From Verrucomicrobiaceae bacterium (GTDB lineage: Bacteria > Verrucomicrobiota > Verrucomicrobiia > Verrucomicrobiales > Verrucomicrobiaceae), in NCBI GenBank assembly GCA_016795365.1, contig JAEUHN010000031.1, forward strand, positions 62,001 through 126,000: DNA of 64,000 nt, given 5' to 3'. Position numbers and translations under genes: made by a program. Each line of letters starts with the position of its first letter. The first letter of the stretch is position 1. Positions 40,701 through 49,301 of the stretch are shown piece by piece. The notes beneath the pieces are model-generated. The model searched no databases. It was not told where the DNA came from and was given only the letters and a program-made list of their open reading frames with translations.

Positions 40701-42131
40701 TTAGGCGCAGTCGATGGAGCGGCGCTTGTAGAGGAACTCGAACATGTTCCCCTCGTGCGGCTGGTCCCAGCTGATCTTCATCGTGCTGATCGGCCCGATA
40801 TTGAGGCGGTCGATAAGGTCGCACTCCATGAGTTGCTCCATGAACTTCGGATCGGCTGTGATGGCCGTGACCACGAGGCTGTAGCCAATCTTGCTGAGCA
40901 TGTCCTTCTGTGGCACTTCCACGACCGTGGCATACGGGCAGAGAAACTCGCGATTGTAGAGCGGATGGTCCGTGCTGGCGCAATGAATGATCGTGGGGCG
41001 AAGATAAGTGCCGCCCTGGAACTCGACCCTGCGGGGGCCATTGCGATACTTCGCGGTCATGTCTTCGGCACCAGGTGTCTTGAGGTCGGCGTCGATGGCA
41101 CTGTCGATGTAGTCAGCCATCTTCGTGTTGGCGAAGCCGGAGAGCTTGGCGTTCTCATCATCGGGTGCTGCAGGGTCGAAGGCACCCACCTTGGCCGCGA
41201 TGGCGTCGGCGATCTCTTTGCCATACTTTGGCACCAGCACGGCGCTCGCGTTGATGCAGGAACGACCGCCGTTGGCGCTGATCGATTCCACGATCACGTC
41301 GATGTAGTCGCGCCAGTTCTCGATCTTGTCTTCGCCGATGAGGATCTTGCTCCAACCTGGGCCATGCACCTGCACGCGTGGATTGCCTTCATACATCTTG
41401 GCCATCGCGACATCACCGAAGACGAGGTTGCGACCGCATAGCTTCACCACTTCGCCGCTGCCTTCATGATCGGTCGGGTAGAAGCCAAAAGCCTCCGCCG
41501 GTGCGCCCGCAGCGATGAACGCCTGCACGAGGCGATAAGGCGTCCAGGGCTCTTCGCGGCCTGGCTTGATGATGACGGGAATCTTCAGTGCGATGGCAGG
41601 AAGCCAGAGCGAGTTCACGGCGGGTGAGTTGCTCGGCATCACGAGGCCGAGGGCCTTCGTTGTCGCGAGATAGGCCACGGGGCAGCCAGCTTGCTCGCCG
41701 AATCCACGATCAATGACACTGAGGTCGAGCCCGCGGGTCAGGCCGTTGAGCACGGTGCGCATGTTCTGCATCGCATACGTGATCTTCACCATGTTGCGCT
41801 TCACCATGATGTGCGGCAGACCGCTGGTGCGGGACAAGGTGGCAATGTAGTCCTGCGGGCTCTGCATGTGACCGCGATCACCCACGGGCAGGGTGCCATT
41901 CATGAACAAATCGCCAGCCTTGTGGCAGATTTCGAGCATTTGCTCCACCGTAAACTTCTTCAATGCCTCGCGGGCTTCGCCAATGCGGGCCAAGTCTTTG
42001 CGCAGGATGCCTGCGCCCACCTGTGATACTTCGGCCATCACCTCGCCAGTGCGGTGGTCTTTGACCTGAACTTTGTCGAGCGAATCGTAGGCGTTGCCTC
42101 GGCGAAGGGCGGGAAGGTGGGGAATCGACAT
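40701..42131 (-). CDS. Aldehyde dehydrogenase family protein
   Basis: 476 residues. The catalytic cysteine is Cys292 in NGGRSCINAS, with the cofactor-binding ALGLVMPSNSPAVNSLW, IPVIIKPGREEPWTPY and VVVEVPQKDM-like segments. The classical FTGS/ELGG motifs are replaced (VHGPGWSKILIGED), as in divergent and some CoA-acylating members. The end, FEFLYKRRSIDCA, is distinctive. It oxidises an aldehyde with NAD(P). Possible substrates include lactaldehyde from deoxy-sugar breakdown, which would fit the SDR/FAH pair at 5-7 kb, but this is inference. It stands alone, convergent with the Cys-rich gene. Confidence 0.88.
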   Translation of the reverse strand: MSIPHLPALRRGNAYDSLDKVQVKDHRTGEVMAEVSQVGAGILRKDLARIGEAREALKKFTVEQMLEICHKAGDLFMNGTLPVGDRGHMQSPQDYIATLSRTSGLPHIMVKRNMVKITYAMQNMRTVLNGLTRGLDLSVIDRGFGEQAGCPVAYLATTKALGLVMPSNSPAVNSLWLPAIALKIPVIIKPGREEPWTPYRLVQAFIAAGAPAEAFGFYPTDHEGSGEVVKLCGRNLVFGDVAMAKMYEGNPRVQVHGPGWSKILIGEDKIENWRDYIDVIVESISANGGRSCINASAVLVPKYGKEIADAIAAKVGAFDPAAPDDENAKLSGFANTKMADYIDSAIDADLKTPGAEDMTAKYRNGPRRVEFQGGTYLRPTIIHCASTDHPLYNREFLCPYATVVEVPQKDMLSKIGYSLVVTAITADPKFMEQLMECDLIDRLNIGPISTMKISWDQPHEGNMFEFLYKRRSIDCA

Positions 42132-42283
42132 GGATGGGTAAAACGGAAGGATGGAGTTTACGGGGCCAACTGAACGCCCGAACGGGCGGGTTCATTGCAT
42201 ACGATGCGGGCGGGGCAACGGGATTTCTTGTGCCGATGAATCTGCGAAAGGAATAACCCGGACCGCGAGCCCGTTCATTCGGC

Positions 42284-43660
42284 ATGAAGCTCTCCCTACT
42301 GGTGCTGATGACCTCCTCTGCGTTGCTAGCCGCCGACCGGCCCAATATCCTCCTCATCGTCAGCGACGACCAGGGCTACCCCGACCTCGGTTGCATCGGC
42401 ACCAAGCCGGTGCTCACGCCGAATCTCGACCGTCTTGCGAGCGAAGGCGTGCGTGCGACGAGCTTCTACGTGACCTGGCCTGCCTGCACACCTTCGCGCG
42501 GCAGCCTTTTGACCGGCCGCTATCCGCAGCGCAACGGCCTCTACGACATGGTGCGCAATGACATGGTGAACTATGGGCACAAGTTCACGGCAGACGAGTA
42601 TGCGGTGTCGCCCGAGATGACGCTGGGCCTGGACGTGCGTGAGAAGACCATCGGCGACGCCCTGCAAGCGGCGGGCTATCGCACGGGCGTCGTGGGCAAG
42701 TGGGACATGGGCCAGGCGAAGCGCTTCCTGCCTCTCCAACGCGGTTTCGACTTCTTCTACGGTCACGGCAACAACGGCATCGATTACTACACGCACGAGC
42801 GCTACGGCGTGCCGTCGATGTTCCGTGACAATGCTCGCACGCAGGAAGACAAAGGCACGTATGCGACCGATGTGTTTGAGCGAGAGTCGCTCAACTTCAT
42901 CCGCAGCGCGAAGGATCAGCCGTGGTTCTTGTATCTTTGCTTCAATGCACCGCACGGGGCGTCGTCGTTCGGCTCTGATCCCACGGACAAGAAAAGCAAA
43001 GAAGGCGTCCAAGTGCCGGAGAAGTATGCGGCGATGTATCGCGGCAAGGTGAAAGATGAACGCCTCGCTCGCTACTACGGCGCGGTGACGTGCATGGACG
43101 AGTCGATCGGCAGAGTCCTCAATCTCATCGACGAGCGCGGCGAGAAAGAGAACACGCTGGTGATGTTTTTGTCCGACAACGGTGGCAGCGGCAATGGCGA
43201 CAACAAGCCGCTCAAGGGGCACAAAAGCCAGATGTGGGAAGGTGGACTGCGCGTGCCGTTTATCGCGCGCTGGCCTCGCAAAATCCCTGCGGGGAAGATT
43301 ACCGACGAGTTCCTTACCTCGCTCGAGCTTTTCCCGACCATTGCAACCGCCGCTGGCGCGAGCACGAGCGAAAAGCTCGATGGCTTTAATCTTCTGCCGG
43401 TGCTGAATGGCTCATCGAAGTCGCCGCGCGAGGAGATGTTCTGGCAGCGTCGCAGCGACCAAGGCGCGCGCATGGGCCAGTGGAAGTGGGTGAACATGGG
43501 CAAGCTCGGCGGACTCTACGACCTGAGCTCCGATCTCGGCGAGCAGTATGATTTGTCCAAGGAGAAGCCCGAGGTGCTGGCCAAGATCAAGGCACGCTTC
43601 GATGCCTGGAAGGCAGAGATGGATGCGAGCGAACCGCGTGGGCCTTTTCGTGATTACTGA
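42284..43660 (+). CDS. Cys-type sulfatase (second)
   Basis: 458 residues, signal MKLSLLVLMTSSALLAA. Formylglycine motif CTPSR at residues 68-72, followed by GSLLTGRYPQRNGL. Metal site NILLIVSDDQGYPDLGCIG; later VGKWDMG (replacing the usual WHLG), HGNNGIDYYTHERYG and VMFLSDNGGSGNG, and GGLRVPFIARWP. The WDMG change at the GKWHLG position, where the histidine is normally part of the active site, is unusual and may alter activity or specificity. It ends in a UUCG-type hairpin before the tRNA gene. Confidence 0.92.
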   Translation: MKLSLLVLMTSSALLAADRPNILLIVSDDQGYPDLGCIGTKPVLTPNLDRLASEGVRATSFYVTWPACTPSRGSLLTGRYPQRNGLYDMVRNDMVNYGHKFTADEYAVSPEMTLGLDVREKTIGDALQAAGYRTGVVGKWDMGQAKRFLPLQRGFDFFYGHGNNGIDYYTHERYGVPSMFRDNARTQEDKGTYATDVFERESLNFIRSAKDQPWFLYLCFNAPHGASSFGSDPTDKKSKEGVQVPEKYAAMYRGKVKDERLARYYGAVTCMDESIGRVLNLIDERGEKENTLVMFLSDNGGSGNGDNKPLKGHKSQMWEGGLRVPFIARWPRKIPAGKITDEFLTSLELFPTIATAAGASTSEKLDGFNLLPVLNGSSKSPREEMFWQRRSDQGARMGQWKWVNMGKLGGLYDLSSDLGEQYDLSKEKPEVLAKIKARFDAWKAEMDASEPRGPFRDY

Positions 43661-43678
43661 GAGTTCTTCGGAACCCTC
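43659..43678. terminator. Possible hairpin with TTCG loop at the sulfatase end
   Basis: GAGAGTTC (43659-43666) and GAACCCTC (43671-43678) pair except at one position around the very stable TTCG loop. No T-run follows on the plus strand. It could end transcripts of the sulfatase or of the convergent tRNA. Confidence 0.35.
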
Positions 43679-43690
43679 GGACGACCAGCT

Positions 43691-43766
43691 TGGTGGAGCT
43701 TAGCGGATTCGAACCGCTGACCTTCTCAATGCCATTGAGACGCTCTACCAACTGAGCTAAAACCCC
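43691..43766 (-). tRNA. tRNA-Ala (anticodon GGC)
   Basis: 76 bases including an encoded CCA. Read on the minus strand, the acceptor stem is GGGGTTT with AAGCTCC and contains the G3-U70 wobble that identifies alanine tRNAs. The anticodon stem TCTCA/TGAGA encloses loop ATGGCAT, giving anticodon GGC for GCC and GCU codons. The T arm has GGTTCGAATCC. Reads as an intact functional gene. Confidence 0.96.
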
Positions 43767-43817
43767 AAAGCTGTATCGTGCTGCCGAACCACTGTTGGTC
43801 TGGCTGAACGGGCCGCG

Positions 43818-43845
43818 AAAATAGTGCGAACTGCGCATCTGACAA
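43818..43845 (-). promoter_or_regulatory. Candidate sigma-70 promoter for tRNA-Ala
   Basis: On the minus strand, TTGTCA (43845-43840) and TATTTT (43823-43818) are separated by 16 bases, about 50 bases upstream of the tRNA 5' end. Matches are five and four of six to the consensus boxes. Confidence 0.4.
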
Positions 43846-43891
43846 GGCGAAAGTTTTGGTCTTCGAACTTTCTCAATGCTAGCAGCATCGC

Positions 43892-44776
43892 ATGTCCTTC
43901 CGATTGGAAATGCTTCAGGTCGCTCGTCTTGCTCCCAAACTGCTCGGCGAGTCCGCATCTCTTGTGGCCGACTTTCTCATGTCGCGACTCGCCGACGAAG
44001 GGGGCTTCAAGAATCGCGACGACCGGCCCGATCTCTACTACACGGTGTTTGGCATCGAGGGGATGCTCGCGCTGCAAGCACCGCTGCCCAAAGAGAGGAT
44101 TGCCTCCTGGCTCCAGCAGTTCGGCGATGGCGAGGGGCTCGACTTTGTCCACCTCTGCTGTCTGGCGCGTTCATGGTCGGCGCTCGACCCCGGGGCTTTG
44201 GCATCAGCTTGGAAGGACGCGCTCGCCAGCCGGGTGGAAGCGTATCGCACTCCGTCCGGCGGCTTTCATCCAGCCAAGAATCGTGAGCAGGGGAGTGCTT
44301 ATGGTTGTCTGCTGGCGGCCGCCGCTTACGAAGACATCGGGCTTCCGATGCCACGACTGGACGATGTGAAGCAATGCATGGACTCGCTCGTGTGCCCGGA
44401 TGGTGGATGGACAAATGAGGCGATTCTGCCCATCGCCAATGCACCAGGCACTGCGGCTGCCATGGCTCTGTATCGTCGCATGGGCTGGGTGGTGCCGTCT
44501 GAGAGCATCAGTTGGCTGCTCACCTGCCATCATTCTCAGGGCGGATTCCTGGCCATTCCCAAGGCACCTATTCCCGATCTACTGAGCACTGCCGTGGCGC
44601 TCCATGCCTTGTCGGGTGCCCAGGCGGATTACTCAGCGATCAAAGAGCCATGCCTCGACTTCGTGGACAGTCTTTGGAACGCTGACGGCGGTTTTCACGG
44701 CAACTGGACCGATCATCAGCTCGACTGCGAATATACCTACTATGGTCTGCTGGCACTCGGGCATCTGAGCTTGTAG
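43892..44776 (+). CDS. Prenyltransferase / squalene-oxidase repeat protein (alpha-toroid)
   Basis: 294 residues made of repeats of the alpha6-alpha6 barrel seen in protein prenyltransferase beta subunits and squalene cyclases: DEGGFKNRDDRPDLYYTVFG, TPSGGFHPAKNREQGSAYGC, PDGGWTNEAILPIANAPGT, HSQGGFLAIPKAPIPDLLST, NADGGFHGNWTDHQLDCEYT. The D, C and H positions of the Rab geranylgeranyl transferase zinc site may be present (DLLST, DCEY), but this was judged by eye. No DxDD cyclase motif is visible. A catalytic role is unproven. It is convergent with the acyltransferase gene, 17 bases away, so the two are not co-transcribed. Confidence 0.8.
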   Translation: MSFRLEMLQVARLAPKLLGESASLVADFLMSRLADEGGFKNRDDRPDLYYTVFGIEGMLALQAPLPKERIASWLQQFGDGEGLDFVHLCCLARSWSALDPGALASAWKDALASRVEAYRTPSGGFHPAKNREQGSAYGCLLAAAAYEDIGLPMPRLDDVKQCMDSLVCPDGGWTNEAILPIANAPGTAAAMALYRRMGWVVPSESISWLLTCHHSQGGFLAIPKAPIPDLLSTAVALHALSGAQADYSAIKEPCLDFVDSLWNADGGFHGNWTDHQLDCEYTYYGLLALGHLSL

Positions 44777-44793
44777 CCGAGCGCCCTGTCGCG

Positions 44794-45756
44794 TCAGGCG
44801 GGTAACTCTTGTTGCAGCATCTTAAAGAAGGCCTTGTTGATGTTGGCGTAGTCGGGATAGCGGCTGGCGCTCGAATCGTCGGGCAGGTAGCGCCAGTGCT
44901 TATACATCCACATCCACAGCTCGGGCCGCTGGCGGATCTCTTGTTCAAAGATGTCCCAGCACTGCTGTGCGATGGCTTGAGGAGCGTCGTCGATGCCGGG
45001 CTTGATCGGGTGGAAGACTTTAACGTGGTAGCGTCCATCTTCGAGAGGAAAGCAGAGAGCCGGAAGAATGGTGAGCCCAAGTCGCTGCGCGAGCATCACA
45101 TGCAGGGTGGTGACGCAGGTCTGAAGGCCGAAGCATTCGATCACTGCCGCAGCACGTCCAGGCTTCACATTGAGATCCGTGAGGAAGCCCGCATTGCTGC
45201 CTCGGCTTAATGCTTTGGTGAGGCGAAGCATGGCAGACTGCTGGGGGATCACAGTGTGACCCGATGCTTGGCGTGCGGCGGTGAAGATGTCGGTGAGGGC
45301 AGGATTCTTGAAGTCCTGGGCGACGATAGTGTGGCGAAACCCTGCGAATCCCCAGACAATGCTGGAGAGTTCGAAGTTGCCGAAGTGTGGCGTCACCCAG
45401 ACGGCCCCTTTGGTTCGCGTGGCTTCGAGCGCGACCGGATCGAGCGCTTCAATCACGAAGTGTTCCGCCCAGGACTCCTTGGTCAACGAGCCCACCCAGA
45501 AGAGATCGAAGAAGGTTCGTGCAAAGTTTTGATAGCAGTGCCTTGCAATGCGCTGGCGGGCTGGCCAAGTGAACAGTCCGCCAAAAGCTACGCGTAGATT
45601 CTCCACAGCCGTGGTGCGACCTCGGAAGTCTGCCATCCAAGCCAAGGTGCCGATGATTCGAGCGAGCACGAGGATCACATGGCGAGGAAGGCGGCGCATG
45701 GACCAAGCCAGGAACTCGACGGACGAGGTCTCGATGAAATAACGGAGCTTCTTCAC
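44794..45756 (-). CDS. LpxL/HtrB-like lysophospholipid or lipid A acyltransferase
   Basis: 320 residues with an N-terminal hydrophobic anchor around residues 25-42 (HVILVLARIIGTLAWM). The HxxxxE catalytic motif is His124 to Glu129 in TPHFGNFE. FARTFFDLFWVG, the SAMLRLTKALSRGSNAGFLTDLNVKPG glycine-rich segment and the final ELWMWMYKHWRYLP match the bacterial lipid A biosynthesis acyltransferase family. It adds secondary acyl chains to lipid A or transfers acyl groups to other lipids at the inner face of the cytoplasmic membrane. It is divergent from the M42 peptidase gene with a 42-base gap. Confidence 0.88.
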   Translation of the reverse strand: MKKLRYFIETSSVEFLAWSMRRLPRHVILVLARIIGTLAWMADFRGRTTAVENLRVAFGGLFTWPARQRIARHCYQNFARTFFDLFWVGSLTKESWAEHFVIEALDPVALEATRTKGAVWVTPHFGNFELSSIVWGFAGFRHTIVAQDFKNPALTDIFTAARQASGHTVIPQQSAMLRLTKALSRGSNAGFLTDLNVKPGRAAAVIECFGLQTCVTTLHVMLAQRLGLTILPALCFPLEDGRYHVKVFHPIKPGIDDAPQAIAQQCWDIFEQEIRQRPELWMWMYKHWRYLPDDSSASRYPDYANINKAFFKMLQQELPA

Positions 45757-45798
45757 ACAGGGCGGTTGAGTCTTGAAAAATCAGGCTACAATGGGCGC

Positions 45799-46800
45799 AT
45801 GGCTGTTCCAACGCTGACTTCGATTCTCAAGAGAATTCTCAAACAACCCACGGCTCCGTTTCACGAATACTTTGTGCGCGCGGAGATCGAAGCCCTGCTC
45901 AAGGACTGTCCCAACGTGACGCTCAAGCGCGACAAGTTCGGAAACTTGATTGCCACTTACAAATGCGGCAAGCGCAAGACGACTCCGTCCTGGGTTCTCG
46001 GGGCTCACATGGACCATCCTGCGTTTGTGAGAAAGCCGGGCGGCAAGAAAGACGAGTGGGAGTTCCTGGGAGGTGTGGCCAAGCCGGTGCTCGATGACGG
46101 AATCAAACGCGGGCTGCGCAAGGTTCATAAAGGCGGCAACATCGCGACCTGGAATTTCCCAGTGGTCATCGAAGATGGACGTGTAGAGGCAACCGCGTGC
46201 GATGACCTGATCGGCTGCGCTAGCATCGTGGCTACGTTTTGGGAACTGGCGAAGCTCAATCTGGAGACCACCGTTTATGCGGTCTTCACTCGTGCTGAGG
46301 AGATCGGCTGGCTGGGCGCGTGGCATGTCGGCGAGAACTGGCCTTTTGGAAAGGATGCGCTCTTCCTCTCGCTGGAGACGAGTCGGCCAGTGAATGGCGC
46401 AGAGTTCGGCGATGGTCCCGTCGTGCGTGTAGGCGATCGGCTCTCGGTGTTTGATGCGGAAGCTGTCGAGATCCTCATGCGCACGGCTTCGGAGCAGGGG
46501 ATTCGCGTTCAACGCTGTCTCCTGGACCGCGGTGCTTGTGAAGCATCGGCGATGCAGGCCCTCGGCCACCGCAGTGCGGGGATCTCCCTCTGCCTCGGGA
46601 ACTATCATAACACGTCTGAAGACAACGTGCTGGCACCGGAATATGTGATGCTCGACGATGTGAAAGGTCTGGTCACACTGCTGAAGGCTCTCGTGGCTAC
46701 CAAGCATCGTGGCATTGAGCGTCCTTTGCACGCCCGGGTGGCCATGCGTCAGAAGGAATACGCCAAGCACCTTGCCGCTGGCAACGAGTTGATGAAGTAA
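45799..46800 (+). CDS. M42-family aminopeptidase-like zinc hydrolase
   Basis: 333 residues from ATG 45799 (MAVPTLTSILKRILKQPTAP). The metal site is seen in VLGAHMDHPAFV (His, Asp), ATACDDLIGCASIVATF (bridging Asp), FTRAEEIGWLGAWHVG (Glu pair) and SLCLGNYHNTSEDNV (final His). The lid region between is short. M42 enzymes cut N-terminal residues from peptides in the cytoplasm and form large tetrahedral assemblies. The DRGACEASAMQ segment is consistent with this family rather than M20. Confidence 0.88.
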   Translation: MAVPTLTSILKRILKQPTAPFHEYFVRAEIEALLKDCPNVTLKRDKFGNLIATYKCGKRKTTPSWVLGAHMDHPAFVRKPGGKKDEWEFLGGVAKPVLDDGIKRGLRKVHKGGNIATWNFPVVIEDGRVEATACDDLIGCASIVATFWELAKLNLETTVYAVFTRAEEIGWLGAWHVGENWPFGKDALFLSLETSRPVNGAEFGDGPVVRVGDRLSVFDAEAVEILMRTASEQGIRVQRCLLDRGACEASAMQALGHRSAGISLCLGNYHNTSEDNVLAPEYVMLDDVKGLVTLLKALVATKHRGIERPLHARVAMRQKEYAKHLAAGNELMK

Positions 46801-46971
46801 ACTGCCTTTCAGGCCTTCGGGGACGTATCAGGAATCACCTCATCCGAGATGAGGACGACGCGAGCGACCTACCGAAAGATGCTGGAAGTGCTCCCCGTTT
46901 CGATTTGCCCGCCTGCAGTCCATCGTGACAATGGCGGGCGTTATACCCTGGTTCACCCACACCCCCTCTGC

Positions 46972-49266
46972 ATGAAGATCACCTACTCACTTACTCTTTT
47001 GCTTGCGCTGAGCGCGAGCGCCTTCGCAGGCGACTGGACCTCCTGGCGCGGTCCCTACCAGACTGGCGTCAGTGCCGAACACTTTGTGCGGTCGGATGAA
47101 ATGAAGGCCGGCAAGGTCCTCGCCGAGCAGCCGAACTGGACCTACGCCAGCCAATCGCGCGGCACGCCAGTGGTTTGCGACGGCAAGGTGTTTGCCTTCG
47201 GTTACCTCGGCACCAAGGAGGAACTCGTGGAGGTGCTGACCTGCCTGGATGAGAAGAGTGGGCAAAAGCTCTGGGAAGTTCAGATCAAGGACTTCATCAG
47301 CGACACGGTTTACAATCGCTACGCCATCGGTGCCCCTGCGGTCGATCCGGCCACCAAGCGTGTTTATCTGCTGACCGCTTACGGTGTGTTCGGTTGCTGG
47401 GATTTCTCTGGCAAGGAGATCTTCCGCCACTCTCTGATGGAGAAGCTGGGTCGCATGACTTTCCCCAACTCCAAGGTGGGAGCACCTGCCATTGAGGGCG
47501 ACCTCGTTATCGTTCGTGGCATCACGGCCAACTGGGGCGCTGACGGTCCTGCCGCCGACCGCTTCTATGGCTTCGACAAAATCACGGGTGAACTCGTCTG
47601 GGCCAGCACTCCTGGTGAATCGCCACCACAGGACAGCTCCTTCAGCCATCCGATTTTCGATACGGTGGACGGCAAGCGTGTTTTCTATGCCGCCACCGGC
47701 TGCGGTAACATGGTTTGTGCAAATGCGTTGACCGGCAAGCCGATCTGGCGTCACAAATTCGCCAAGGCGGGTGCCAACGCAACGGTAGTGCTGCACAATG
47801 GCAAGGTAATCGCCATCCATGGTGATGAGAACGTCGATACTGCGGACAAGGGACGCATGGTCTGCGCCAAGGCTCCGACTAAGGTTGAGAAGGAGGAGAT
47901 CATTTTCGACAACGCCATCGACAAGGACAAGTGGCTGGCCAACGAAGTTTGGCGCAATCCATTCTCGTCTGGATCGGGCAGCCCGATCCTTGTGGGCGAC
48001 AACGTGATTCAGATCACGGACACCGGTTCGGTGGTGGCCGTCAATGCCAATGATGGCAAGGTCGTGTGGGAATCCAAGGTCTCGAACGGGAACACCCACT
48101 CGTCGCCTATCTATGCTGATGGTTTTGTCTTTGCTCCGCTGATGGAAGGTGCGGTGTTTGTGCTCGATGCCAAGGACGGCAAGCAGATTCAGAAGGTGAA
48201 GGTCGAGGGCAATTGCATCGGCGCGGTCGCCCTTGCGAATGGCAACCTGTTGGTTCACTCAACCGAGAAGCTCTACAGCTTCAAAATTAATGCCACGAGC
48301 GTGAAGACGGACGAAGTGCCCGCACCGGCTCCAGTGGCCAAGGGTCCCGCAGTGGCCTTGCAGATCGTGCCTGCTGAGTTCGTCGTTTTCCCTGGTGAGA
48401 AGGTAAACTTCAAAGTCCGCGCCATTGATGCCGCTGGCAATGTGGTGGGCGAGGCTCAGGGCGTGAAGTGGGAAACCTTTATTCCTCCGACCGCCAAGGT
48501 GAAGGCAAAGATCGAAGACGCGAAGTTCAACGACGCCAATGAGTTGGTTGCGAATGCCGATGCCAAGATGGGTGCCGGTGCCTTCAAGGCAACCGATGCC
48601 AATGGTCTCTTTGGCACCGTGCGTGGCCGAGTGCTGCTCAAGCCTCCTTTCCAGCAAGACTTCAACAAGGCTGAACTGACCGAGACTTTTGCCGCCGATG
48701 CTGCCAATCCTGAATACAAATTCGCCTACCCTCCACTTCCGTGGATCGGAGCGCGCTTCAAGTTCCAGGTCATGGACAAGGACGGCGAGAAGGCACTCGG
48801 CAAAAGCTTTGACCGTCTCCTGTTCCAGCGTGGCACGGTGTTCATCGGCACCAGCGACATGAGCAACTACACGATCGAAGCCGACGTGATGACCGATGGC
48901 AATCGTCGTGTGAAGAGCGATGTGGGCCTCATCAACCAACGCTATGCATTTGTGCTCAAGGGCAATGCCAACGAACTCGAGATCAGTTCGAACTTCGACC
49001 GCTTCAAGCGCATTGCGCCTATGAAGATCGAAGCCAATAAGTGGTATGTGCTCAAAGCCCAGGTCCTCGTGGACGCTGACAAACTCAACGGCACAGTGCG
49101 TGCGAAGGTGTGGGAGAAAGGCCAGCCCGAGCCTGAAGCCTGGACGATCTCTGAGAAGGCCAACGTGCCCGTGCATACCGAGGGTTCCCCCGGTCTCTTT
49201 GGTTTCACCCCGCAGAATCAGAAGCGAGTCTTCATCGACAACGTCAAGGTCACCCCCAATAACTAA
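46972..49266 (+). CDS. Exported PQQ-like beta-propeller protein with C-terminal lectin-like domain
   Basis: 764 residues from ATG 46972 (signal MKITYSLTLLLALSASAFA). GDWTSWRGPYQTGVS starts a propeller of about eight PQQ-type repeats (GKVFAFGYLG, LWEVQIKDF, GCGNMVCANALTGKPIW, GKVVWESKV, VFVLDAKDGKQ) to about residue 440. A Pro-rich junction follows, then an Ig-like segment (LQIVPAEFVVFPGEKVNFKV). A C-terminal jelly-roll resembles DUF1080/concanavalin-type domains (NYTIEADVMTDGNRRV, SPGLFGFTPQNQKRVFIDNV). Probably periplasmic or outer-membrane; a sugar-binding or structural role is inferred, as quinone-binding residues were not identified. It is followed after 35 bases by another propeller gene. 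Confidence 0.87.
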   Translation: MKITYSLTLLLALSASAFAGDWTSWRGPYQTGVSAEHFVRSDEMKAGKVLAEQPNWTYASQSRGTPVVCDGKVFAFGYLGTKEELVEVLTCLDEKSGQKLWEVQIKDFISDTVYNRYAIGAPAVDPATKRVYLLTAYGVFGCWDFSGKEIFRHSLMEKLGRMTFPNSKVGAPAIEGDLVIVRGITANWGADGPAADRFYGFDKITGELVWASTPGESPPQDSSFSHPIFDTVDGKRVFYAATGCGNMVCANALTGKPIWRHKFAKAGANATVVLHNGKVIAIHGDENVDTADKGRMVCAKAPTKVEKEEIIFDNAIDKDKWLANEVWRNPFSSGSGSPILVGDNVIQITDTGSVVAVNANDGKVVWESKVSNGNTHSSPIYADGFVFAPLMEGAVFVLDAKDGKQIQKVKVEGNCIGAVALANGNLLVHSTEKLYSFKINATSVKTDEVPAPAPVAKGPAVALQIVPAEFVVFPGEKVNFKVRAIDAAGNVVGEAQGVKWETFIPPTAKVKAKIEDAKFNDANELVANADAKMGAGAFKATDANGLFGTVRGRVLLKPPFQQDFNKAELTETFAADAANPEYKFAYPPLPWIGARFKFQVMDKDGEKALGKSFDRLLFQRGTVFIGTSDMSNYTIEADVMTDGNRRVKSDVGLINQRYAFVLKGNANELEISSNFDRFKRIAPMKIEANKWYVLKAQVLVDADKLNGTVRAKVWEKGQPEPEAWTISEKANVPVHTEGSPGLFGFTPQNQKRVFIDNVKVTPNN

Positions 49267-49301
49267 TTCTGCATACTCAACCCTCTTTGAACGTATCTGA
49301 C

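Noticed and set aside
35639-42131. Bacterial microcompartment sugar locus (araD, aldehyde dehydrogenase, with deoC elsewhere)
   Set aside because: No shell proteins, and the genes are scattered with unrelated genes between them.
43691-43766. Integration site at tRNA-Ala
   Set aside because: No integrase, no repeated tRNA 3' end and no composition change beside the gene.
43892-45756. Terpenoid or aryl-polyene biosynthetic cluster
   Set aside because: Only two candidate genes, convergent rather than co-transcribed, with no synthase, ketosynthase or carrier protein.
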